From Isoperla grammatica (taxonomy: Eukaryota > Arthropoda > Insecta > Plecoptera > Perlodidae), in assembly GCA_945910005.1 (NCBI GenBank), contig OX246746.1, positions 23,529,092-23,593,091 on the forward strand: a stretch of DNA of 64,000 bases, given 5' to 3'. The stretch's first letter is position 1, and each line of letters opens with the position of its first letter. This document shows positions 37,811 to 47,359 of the stretch, in pieces. The notes below the pieces were generated by a model. The model saw nothing but the letters and a program-made list of their open reading frames with translations, was not told where the DNA came from and ran no database searches. The position numbers were made by a program, and so were the translations under genes.

Positions 37811-38894
37811 TGAGACGGTACAGGCTTGTCCCACACGGCTTGAGTGTTCTTAAAAGCCATATGTGCCCCAAGTCAAGAGAAACCACTCAGAAGAGTATCA
37901 GTTTTCTAAATTATTTGACATTTTTAATGACGGTCTGGTATTTGTCTTGGAGGGGAGGTCAGAGTTTCTTACCACGCCAAGGGTGAGAATTTCCACTTCA
38001 AGGCTAAGTACCAGGCTAGTCCATTTTTAGGACACTACACCCCCCTAGTTAGGGTAAACCAAATTCAAAATCTTCCATGACGTCACTATATTTGAACCTT
38101 CTGATTGGTCGCCCTAAGAACACAGGGGCAAGTTTGTAGCCGGAGTCCTGAGGGACGTGAAGGAGAAAGAAGACGGCCGCGGGCCGAACAGGTCGGTTTT
38201 TTAGGGTACGACGGCCGCGGGCCAAGGTGTAAGGAGAGACAATGGCCGGGTTGGCCGAACGTGGTCGGGTGTGAGTGAAGTGTAGTTTTTAGTACTAAGT
38301 AATCATCATAATAAGTAATCAGTAAATATAAATTAATAAGTATTAAGTAACAACGTATGAGACAACGAACGGGACACAATAATAACAATACAACAACAAG
38401 AGACCACCACAACTCCAACCCATAGACAGTTATAAACACCCACGCTCTCCGGCTGCATCAACCTAATCGTCAACATCATCAATATCACCATCGCCATCCG
38501 TACATCAAGCCATCTCCAGCCAGCGCTACAACAGGTATCGTTATTACTTTTTTTACCTATACTATGGCCATAGGGAGGTAGATTAGTATTAACGATATTT
38601 ATTTCAGACTTTTGTTTTCATTCATTCATTTGTTTAATTATGTATTTCATTTTCATTTTTGTGTATCTTTGGTGTCATTTGTGTTATTAATTAAACATTA
38701 AGATTTATATTTTATACTATTCTATTTTTTAATTCCTATTATCCTACAACCATAATCTCATATTTTATTTAAGCAACAACAACTTTTCATATATTTTTTT
38801 TGTGCTCTACCAACAACCCAAAGTTGAGCTAGCTGAGGGTTTGTTTTCTTTTATTTTCATTTTTATCATGTTTTCATTTATCCGTACTGTCTCA
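37811..38894 (+). repeat. 3' LTR
   Basis: 1084 bp, offset by 3702 bases from the 5' LTR. I found no mismatch on reading the two copies block by block, including the T8 run before gtgctctacc. It ends TGTCTCA and is followed directly by the AACT duplication. Confidence 0.93.
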
Positions 38895-38899
38895 AACTA

Positions 38900-39255
38900 A
38901 TACTGCCGAAACCAGACAAGATGGATTAGCGCATATTTTTTTTAGTAAATACTTTCAAAAACAAACAATAAGCCAAACCAAAATCACACACTGTTCACTG
39001 TTTTTCAATCCCAATCACATTAAATCTATAAGTACATAAAATGAGTTACAAACGGGTACATATCTCGATTGCTGTAATTCTTCCATGAAATGTTCGATGA
39101 GTGAAAATAACTATCAATATATTTATTTAATTTGTAAACTTGTATTTTACGAGTATGGGTGTTGTTTGCGTAATTCCTTTTCTTTGGTATTTCTTCCAGA
39201 TAGTTCACAGTAAATGTTATTATTATGTATGCCCAAGCTATACCTATGAACTAAT
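38900..39255. other. No feature recognised
   Basis: AT-rich flank of the retrotransposon with only short frames. Confidence 0.5.
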
Positions 39256-39259
39256 TTAG

Positions 39260-39478
39260 TTATCCGCAATAACAACCGGAACCAACATCTACAACCATTG
39301 ATACATTGACAGCTCCTTGATCTCCAGCTAACCGTGCGAACGCGCTGCGGCCCAGCTCTGTATGCTCCATCACAGCTGTGCAGGCGTTTGATTCACAATC
39401 ATGCCCGTTGACATTTATCGGGAAGCTTCGCGGGTTCAGTTTGGACAGTGAATGGAAGGCTGGTAATTTACTTGTCAC
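39260..39478 (-). CDS. Possible terminal exon, expansin/RlpA-like double-psi beta-barrel end
   Basis: A minus-strand frame closing at a stop at 39260 is clearly richer in G and C than its surroundings. Its last 50 residues include HDCESNACTAVMEHTELGRS followed by AFARLAGDQGAVNVSM and a short Gly/Cys end (GSGCYCG). The order Cys...Cys, then (D/E)L-S/G-x-x-AF-x-x-(I/L)A, then G-x-(V/I)-x-V-S/W resembles the end of expansin, EG45 and RlpA-like domains. An ag dinucleotide suitable as a splice acceptor (tgatttag) lies immediately upstream on the minus strand, but the pyrimidine tract is poor. No partner exons are visible, so it may be a gene fragment, a pseudogene or chance. This family identity is a tentative recognition by eye. 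Confidence 0.22.
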   Translation of the reverse strand: MTSKLPAFHSLSKLNPRSFPINVNGHDCESNACTAVMEHTELGRSAFARLAGDQGAVNVSMVVDVGSGCYCG

Positions 39479-39479
39479 C

Positions 39480-42210
39480 CTAAATCAGTCATTTATTCAT
39501 TATCAGCTTCGTCACTTCGAACTCGTTTATTGGTTGCATGGCTGAGCTAATCAAATAATTTACACCCAAAGTAGCATAAAGCACGAGTAATTTATCTCAT
39601 GTGCTAAACGATCAATAAAACAACAGACTACATAACAGAACAAAAAACAATAAAATTGTAAAAAAAAATTCAATTCTTCGTCAAATTGCTTCGGAAGAGA
39701 TATACCGACTTCCATTGTGAAATGCTAAGACTTAGTTATCACAACAACAGTCAAATTGTTATAAACAATACATGTATGTACTTTGGCTATATTTTTCACC
39801 CTCCTTGGATTGCTATGTACCATTCGTCCGCCACACAAAGCAAAACAAAACCAAACAAAAATTCATATTACGTTCACATGTTATTGAAGTGAAAAAATAG
39901 ACAAGTATTCGAAAAAATCTATACTATTGGCTCTTGTTAGTTGTGAATAGCGTTCGGCTTCGTTTTTCTCCTATACAAGGAATGTTTTATCGCTTTCACA
40001 CAATGTATCACTCAACAACTACAGTCAAAAACCGCTCTATCCACCGTTAGAATTCAATAAAATAACAATACAACTCGAATCATTTGTGTTAGCAAATAAA
40101 TCATCTGGTTGTCTGCTAAGTGGTGTTTATGTTTCCCTCATTAAAGAAGCGTCCCTCTATGATGTGAGATGAGTTCGGGGAATCCCTCGACTCAAGGCCA
40201 CACATAACAGGTGGTTGGTTCTGCGTCGAAAGAGTAAGCAAAATGTTTTAACACGCCGCTCTATCACTCGACCGGGGCTGCCCGCATAGGGGTCAGAACT
40301 GACCGGCTTTCACCCCAGGGAGCTTTGGTCAATATGATTATTTTATACATATTGATATGTTACCTCATAAATATTCCAGCTGGACTTTTGGCCCATGGGG
40401 TTTGTAGAAATTGATAGCATGGAATGTCCGTCCGATGTCTGTTTTCACGTTTTGTTTTTCAAAACATATCCCAATAGAGTTGTGGTTCTTTTGGTGTAAA
40501 AAAACAACATGATTTCGGATTTCGGTTCGATTAGGGCTTATCGGAAAGTCCACCTCTCGGCGCAGATGCTGTGGTTGTGGTAACGAATTGGCTCATATCA
40601 CTCGGAACCTCGGGTGTAATATGTTCCTTCGAACTCTTGAAAGCAAAAACGAGTCGCGGTATAAACACCATTTCATTGTGCAGTATTGCTATCGATTTCC
40701 ACTAAGTTAACAGATGACGGTAAAAACGGTATTTGAACTGACTTTAATTGAACAGGAGAGGAAAGTTTCTGCCTATCCGGCCGGCTCTGCCAATGGAAGA
40801 GAAGGGAGAAAACTAAATGATGTTTGGTCGTGAAGATACGAAAGTGGAATTATTTGTAGGAAGATTCGAAAATCAACAATCGTGGATCTAGAAGCTTGTG
40901 TGTGACTCGTGGTATTAAACGAGAACTGATCATTCATATTCGTGACCGAGAATGGACTTCAGTCTTCTATAACATTCATTCATTAATATTAATTTATAAT
41001 ATTCTATACACATTCACTAATTCAATTTCATAGAAACGATAAAATTTCTATAATCCCTTCTGTAACACTTATTTAAACATGTAAACCAATCATTACATTA
41101 CTGTAGAAACTATAGAATATGGATACATTATTGCTTTATAAAATGTTGAATTTGGTGGAGTATTGTCCTTTATATCTTATTTTCTAACCAACGTATACCG
41201 ACCGTATACATGACCTTGTTGGCAAGTATTACGGTACTACGACTATAAATTTATCGAACGCAATACATTTCTTCACAATTATTTTGTTAGAACACATAAA
41301 GTAAATTACAGTTATAGACCAAATACAATTTATTCCAGAATTTTTCTTTCATTTACTCTTTCAGTTCACGGTGCATATTAAGTGTCCCTTAGTGATGTGT
41401 ACCCTACCCCAGAAAAAAAAACAACAACAATAATGTGTAATCTAAAGATGTGTAGGTAATATAAGGAAGGCAAGTAAAGTTCTACGATATAACGTAAACG
41501 TAAACCTTGTTTTATCTTTTATTCCATCAATTTCAAATCATACATTCTATAATTTATTTCTTCACATTTCCGCAAGTATGTAACTTTAACCGTGCACAAA
41601 AGAACTAACATGAAATATTATTTTTCAAGTTCCAGATAGCTTCCATGTTTAAATAGTTCAAATAGTTCAAGTTGATTTTCATTTTCAACATCGTAAAGAA
41701 AATTAAAATAAACCATTTTTCTAGTGTGTAAATACTTCAATAATATAAAGAAGCGAACTAACAACCATATCCGATCACCAACACAGAGATTATGAATGCG
41801 CGTTCACGGCTGCAATTCCTGTATATTATACGCGATACTCCTTTTAAAACCCAAGCGAAAAAACATCCCCAGGCGTAAAACTTTAATTTTAATTATCCAG
41901 AGCGCGAAATGTGGATCGTGTCATGTGACACAGATACAGACGAAAATAATCCCTTTCAGCTGGGAGTAAAACCTTGAAAGTACTGTGTGATTTACCTTGA
42001 GTGTCTGGCGCGCTGGGGTGTCACTCTTTGGCCTGAGCTTCACGGGGACCCTCGTTCTATAGTCGGGTTCTATTCAAGAACCACCGTTCTTCCCGTCAAC
42101 CCGTCCGTCTTTGAGTAGACCCTTCAGTAAGGTACACATATAGGATAGGATATTCCTCGTCAAACCCGTTCTATACCTCATTACTAGTGTCCAGAATGTG
42201 CGGCACCGTC
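39480..42210. other. No gene recognised
   Basis: A patch at 40240-40290 reads on the minus strand gtcgagtgatagagcgg, similar to a tRNA D-arm, but no matching B box follows. A minus-strand open stretch at 40365-40560 has protein-like composition without a known domain. The remainder is AT-rich. Confidence 0.4.
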
Positions 42211-42213
42211 CAC

Positions 42214-42628
42214 TAAAGGCCGATTCACAATTGAAATTGTTGTTGCAATAATAAACAGTGAAATAGTGAAATAACAAGCAACTGGTTCACAACCGACGAC
42301 TAGTTGTTTATTTCAGTAGTCAAAGCAGCGCCTTAATTGTGTACTTACTATCATTGACTATAACAGCAAAATATCCGGTGCCACTGTTTTTGTTTTGATT
42401 TCCGTAGTTAACCTTCTATTGTGGCTCTTCTGCGTTCTGATTGGTTCTTGATAAGGTGCATCATGGGAAGTTGAAATAAGAAATGGAATTGACTGATTTT
42501 TTATGACTATTTCAATCTACTGTGACGGATGTGAACCACAGCATTGTTATTGTATGTTCCAATTCGCTTAAACCTTATATTGCTTTTTCACTAAACCAAC
42601 TCTTAGTTCAATTGTGAACAATGCCTAA
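42214..42628. mobile_element. MITE-like element with TAA flanks (PIF/Harbinger-like?)
   Basis: TAA occurs at 42214-42216 and 42626-42628. Within the first 19 bases from each, the left end (aggccgattcacaattgaa) and the reverse complement of the right end (ggcattgttcacaattgaa) share an identical 12-base ttcacaattgaa at the same offset; the outermost bases match poorly. PIF/Harbinger elements are known to make 3-bp TWA duplications. The enclosed 409 bp has no ORF. Confidence 0.4.
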
Positions 42629-42634
42629 GACCCT

Positions 42635-43880
42635 AAACTGACCCACGCATATTTGTGTGCATTTTGTACGCCGCCAAAGTCACTATTCTAGTATACAGAT
42701 TAAATGAAAGTAAATTTCCAATCCCGTATTAGTTCTATTCTACTTACACATTTCACAATTTTAGCCTATCGCTATGACCTTCTATGGATAAGCTAACAAA
42801 ATATATCTTCGTATTCTATAATAAATCGCACAGTTACATTGATTTCATAATATATCATTTATTCAATTAACTTTTATATTAATTAATTAAATAAATACAC
42901 AAGGTTATAAATGAGACATTTTTCGTTTCAACAGGCTACGATTGTCAATTTAAAGCATTACCGAATAAGACCTTCTATTGTGGCACAACATCTATTCGCT
43001 CTAGAGTTCTTCTTATAAATTCTAAAAATAATGAATAGGTGGGGGGGGGGGGGGGGGAATTGTTTGCTTTAAAGGGCAATGAAATGTGACGAGAAGAAAT
43101 TATATCAATTTGTTAGAAAAAGGGAGTGAAAACATAAGCTCTATCAACGAAGAAATAATTTATTTCGTTGAAAACTTATTTTCTTCCTTCTTTCAATTCA
43201 ATAATTATTCGTAGATTCGTGCAGGATATCAATTTAAAAACTTACGCAAATACTCAATATAGTCAATATTCAAAATGTTTACTTATGTATACTTTGCAAC
43301 GGTCTGAGCCCGCATCAGAAACGCAGCCAGAGCCCCCTCCAAATCTCGCTTTTTCCTTGCCCACAGTTAATAAAAAAAAAAAGTGAATTCGATTTGAATT
43401 TGTTGACCTAATGGATATTCAATTTGGAAGTTCCATACCAAGGATTTCCATTCGTGATCAATTGCACGTTGAATAATGTTGAATTCTTTCTTACGGCAAA
43501 TGAAACGTAAGCGATATTGATGTTCATCAATGACTCAATGTTAATGGTTTATTTTGGTTTATGGACTGGCATTCGACTTACTGACACTCGATTGAGTAAA
43601 CACCGCCTGCATGATTTATAACATTTCCAGCGTTATCGGCTTTACACATGATTTCAAGTAGGCTCTGATGGGAAGGGGAACTTATGCGTGTATTGCACTG
43701 GTATCGAAACACCAGTTGTCTGCTAAAGACGGCAGCCCCACAGAAATACACACCACAGATTCTCTGAGCTGAGAGAAGTACGAGTGTTCTAAACTCAGTT
43801 ATACATGAGAATTGGTTGGCAGAACTTGTAAGAAGATGCGTTACTAGAGTGAGTAGGACACAAATTGCATTTTATTCTAG
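42635..43880. other. No gene recognised; one G tract
   Basis: A 17-G run lies at 43041-43057. The word accttctattgtggc occurs at 42412-42426 and again near 42970-42985 in direct orientation, which is unexplained. No coding or RNA signal. Confidence 0.5.
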
Positions 43881-43890
43881 TCAATTAAAA

Positions 43891-44170
43891 TAGAACATAA
43901 TCGTCCACTGCCCCTAGAGGCGCCGGTTGTTTGCTAGGTAACAGTTTCGTGGAATTCAAAGTCGTGCCCTACCCCTAGATGCGCCAGTGTTGCTAAGAAC
44001 TTTTTTTCTTTATGGAAAATTACATTACAATTACAATAGAACATAGTCGTCCCCTGCCTCAAGGGGCGCCCGTTGTTTGCTAGGTTGAAATTTCGTGCAT
44101 GTTATTTCTCATAAAGAATAAAAAATCTAAGCAACACTGGGCCCACCTATAGGGAACGACTATGAATTCC
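43891..44170. repeat. Composite of direct and inverted 60-75 bp repeats (MITE cluster)
   Basis: The segments 43891-43951 and 44037-44096 are direct copies (tagaacataatcgtcc against tagaacatagtcgtcc, both running to tttcgtg). The segment 43951-44022 matches the reverse complement of 44101-44170 (ggaattcaaagtcgtgccct against ggaattcatagtcgttccct, continuing through ccagtgttgct and ttctttatg). The inner unit 44043-44164 is bounded by inverted catagtcgt ends and looks like a 122-bp MITE, with half of a second copy beside it. Confidence 0.65.
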
Positions 44171-44174
44171 AGCC

Positions 44175-45858
44175 TAAGCATTTAGCTTAGAAGTTGACTG
44201 CTGTCGCATTTACCCCTTGAAATTATATAAATATGTGTATTATTTCATTCTGCTCACTGCTTTAGTTGTTTCCTGTGTACTATATAACATTACACTGCTT
44301 ACTAGAATACAGTTGTCTGTACCCATTATACAACAAATTACTAGTTTGTTATTTATTTCACTGCAGTTGAGTGTACGCTAGAAACCAATCTCATATCTAC
44401 TATAGACTGCAGTTGAGTCCACATGTGAAGTTTACTTGGTTAGTTAGGGAAGATTGTCAAGGGTTATGTCTTATGTCCAATAATTTGCCCCATGACTGAG
44501 AAAAACCTTCGATTGCCAGTGACAGGAATCCAGCAGGCAAACTATTGAATTAGTCTCGCTACTGCTCCCACCTTTATAGACGCCGTGATTCAACGCTGTT
44601 ATATTATTCGATAGAAGTAAAAACAAATTTCAATTTTCTCCTTATATTTATGATTAGATTTCAATTAACCATTTTAAATTAATGTAAACCGTGGAAAAAC
44701 ACGGCCGTGCGATCAAGTTATGTAAATTTTCCATTCGCAAATATTTGTGTAAGAGCAACATTTTCAACTTTCACGGTAAAGTAATTAATTAATATAAATT
44801 AGTTAAAATGTTACCAGTACAACAAAAAAGAAGGCATATTAATTTTATAAATGGATTCTGTGAATACAGATTATTTTAGTTTCAAATACGATCGATGCTA
44901 ATTAAAAATGTATGAAATTGCATAGGGGCATACACATTGTGCAAATGTAGAGTTTACCTTCAACATATTAAGGCAAGCAAGATAACGCTAGCATTTAGAA
45001 GAGAATCAAATCAAGCCTCTGTAATAAGATAAAAGCCCCAATTCAGTGAATGGTTCCGTATCTTGGTTCTTTCCTGACCCATAAATATGTCAGTGAGTCT
45101 GCATTCTACTGGCGCGTATAGCATATGCGACAAAGACTCTGGCTTGAAATCGTATCGCATCGCATCGGGTTGGGTCCAATGCCAACCGATGATATAGTGG
45201 ACGAACTCGGAAATATGGGTTCTTTGCATGTTTTTGAACTGTATACTTGAAACGCTAAATCTTGAAAAATTCTTTGTCACGCGATTTCAACTGTGTATAG
45301 GCCCATGATGGCTGCAGGCTACGAACTAACTGCATGAGGTAGTGCACAGAACGATGCTCTGGAGGTCCCCAGTTCGAAACCCTTTCCCCATGGCCATGAT
45401 TGAAATTGAAATTTATATCCAAAGTTTGTTTCAGAGAGAACCCATGAATTAGTCCTCTAAACATCCCTTCAAAATTTTCTCTAATTGTATATTAGTCACT
45501 GTTACAAAATCGTGTGGCGTTCTCAGGATATCACTAAAATCCCTTCGTCTTGAACGGTGTTAACGCGCTAGGACTATGTCTCTCATATAGGATATCCGCC
45601 GAGGATGTTTAACACAAGATCAGTGCTGTCTCAATTCCGCCATAGTTGCACGAACATTAAATGATAAACCACACATAATCCATCTTAACGGTGGCATATG
45701 AGGTACATCGCCGATAAATTAGTGCCAACCCACGTACGTCGAACAACGCAACGCATATCGCCTAATCGATCCACCTCTGGTATTTAAGACACGGAAGGAT
45801 CAAGCATAACAAGAAAGGAAGTCACTGAACGGGTTGGCGTAATTGGACTGACTAACAC
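44175..45858. other. No gene recognised
   Basis: A weak B-box-like cagttcgaaaccc occurs at about 45369-45381 without a convincing A box. Frames at 45011-45464 on the minus strand show no domain. Confidence 0.45.
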
Positions 45859-45862
45859 GCAA

Positions 45863-45896
45863 GGGGGGGGGGGGGGGGGGGGGGCGGAGGGGGGCG
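45863..45896. repeat. Poly(G) tract, 22 bases
   Basis: Twenty-two G at 45863-45884, then cggaggggggcg. It is the longest uninterrupted G run in the window. Confidence 0.9.
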
Positions 45897-45899
45897 ATT

Positions 45900-46510
45900 A
45901 GTAACGCGAACACTTTCGTTTCTCCTTTTGAGCCGGCCGGTTGAGATGCCACTGCAGTGCATGAAAGCATTTAATATACAAAACAAAAAAATCTTTCAAA
46001 TCAAGCGCTTTGAAGCTATCACTCAGATCGCTAATTTATCATTTCCCTAAGCATTAGCGAACAACAGACTAGATGTACCATGTCCGTCAAGTAGTGGTGT
46101 AGCAAGACGTGCATGGCGTGTGAATCATCCCCGTAAGTGTTAAGAACTTGATAAACCCTGTGAGACATTTTAATGAAAACCGTGCGGCTATTACAGCCAC
46201 ATTAGGCGAGTCGAGCCTTCCGCCTAGATTGTTGCAATTAATTATTGTTATACTGACTAACTTGACTGAATTGACCCAGTTTTCATATAGCCGTAATGGA
46301 ATCATGATTACTAAAGAAAAGAATGTCAGCGGCTAGGACGATATAGAAGGCGAAACTTGGCTCTAAGTTAGCACAGCCCTAATTAGCTCTGGCTATGAGG
46401 CTTGAGAGCAACGGTACGGACGAAATGCCATCAGGCCTCAAATTAATTGCTTTTCCGATCCCGTTTCTTCGATGCTTTGCGTCGCGACGACGACGACCCT
46501 GGCGCAGGTA
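45900..46510. other. No gene recognised
   Basis: Ordinary DNA between two G tracts. Short overlapping frames at 46087-46336 have no recognisable content. Confidence 0.5.
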
Positions 46511-46513
46511 GGC

Positions 46514-46543
46514 GGGGGGGGGGGAGGGGGGGGGGGGGGGGGG
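46514..46543. repeat. Poly(G) tract, 11 + 18 with one A
   Basis: Eleven G, one A and eighteen G, then tgacgccgagaagaag. The tract interrupts an Asp/Gly-rich chance frame. Confidence 0.9.
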
Positions 46544-46549
46544 TGACGC

Positions 46550-46915
46550 CGAGAAGAAGACTGCAGTTATACGCCACTCACTATATATTTCAGCGGGGAT
46601 GGAGACTCACCGCTTGCAAAGCCGTTTTATAGAATGTCTGCTGACAAATCTATCTAGATCATAAAATAATTATAGATGATCAGATACTTGCAAGCTGTCA
46701 AGATGAAGGCTGTGACACTTCTTTGGTGGGTGCACTACTTTCGATTAAAGACTTTATTGAGTGATATTCTATGTTGATAGACAGAAGGTAAAATTATGAA
46801 TTTTATTATGAAATCAGTGATCCATTTCCGTGTAAATGAGGATAATCTACGAGCACACCTGAGCTGCCTTCGAAGATGTAGAAATGGATTCACATATTTT
46901 GGTCATGAACATCTG
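46550..46915. other. No feature recognised
   Basis: Single-copy-looking DNA up to the left end of the hAT-like MITE at 46919. Confidence 0.5.
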
Positions 46916-46918
46916 ACC

Positions 46919-47357
46919 CAGTGACGTATGTATAAATATATTTCGGGGGGGGAGGGGGGGCTGACGACCCAATCTCCGGGGGTGGGGTTAGGGAGATGTT
47001 CCCCACAATATCCTGCAAAACATTTGTAGAAATCCGTTTTTTTAAGTGGTTTTAATATGTTTTAGAAGGTAAGGTGCTTTGCTGAAGAGGATACGGGTTA
47101 CAACGGCGCCAAATACGATTTCAAAGAACTTTCAACTATCAATGTTAAATAAACTTACTATATTGTTACAACTTATACAATTTCACCTATACGGGAGTGT
47201 TTCCCGACAAACTTAATAGATAAATTAATAGGATATCTATTTAATTTTGTATGTAAATTTAGAATTTGCAGAGAATAGTTAAAGCTGTGATTTCGGGGGG
47301 GTAGCTCCAGCCACCACCCCCCACCCCCCTCTCCAAGCCCCCCTGGTTACGCCAGTG
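46919..47357. mobile_element. hAT-like MITE with G-rich subterminal regions, 439 bp
   Basis: The left end reads CAGTGACGTA (46919-46928) and the reverse complement of the right end reads CACTGGCGTA (47348-47357). Both are followed inwards by long G runs on the strand read from the end. Flanks are ATCTGACC on the left and ACTGACC on the right, which agree as a damaged 8-bp duplication if one base was lost. CAGTGG-type ends and 8-bp duplications are typical of hAT elements. No transposase ORF is present. Confidence 0.5.
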
Positions 47358-47359
47358 AC

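Larger units (their letters stand above)
34109..38894 (+). mobile_element. Intact non-autonomous LTR retrotransposon (4.8 kb, tRNA-Lys primed)
   Basis: Two direct 1084-bp LTRs (34109-35192 and 37811-38894) begin TGAGACGG and end TGTCTCA. They are flanked by the 4-bp duplication AACT at 34105-34108 and 38895-38898. A complete primer binding site follows the 5' LTR after two A residues. The 2618-bp interior encodes only one coiled-coil, Lys-rich protein; protease, RT, RNase H and integrase are all absent. I found no difference between the LTRs on reading them side by side, so the insertion is young. Known tRNA-Lys-primed animal elements with LTRs of about 1 kb (for example Osvaldo of Drosophila, a Ty3-type element) suggest a Ty3-like parent, but this is inference. 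Confidence 0.92.

Noticed and set aside
40240..40290. tRNA D-arm-like gtcgagtgatagagcgg on the minus strand
   Set aside because: No B box or anticodon arm follows at tRNA spacing.
45340..45385. B-box-like cagttcgaaaccc
   Set aside because: No convincing A box upstream and no tRNA fold.
46094..46577. Possible third CAGTGG-type MITE (agtggtgtagcaag ... tacgccact)
   Set aside because: The outermost bases do not match CAG ends, flanks show no duplication, and the G tract is in the opposite sense to the two accepted copies.
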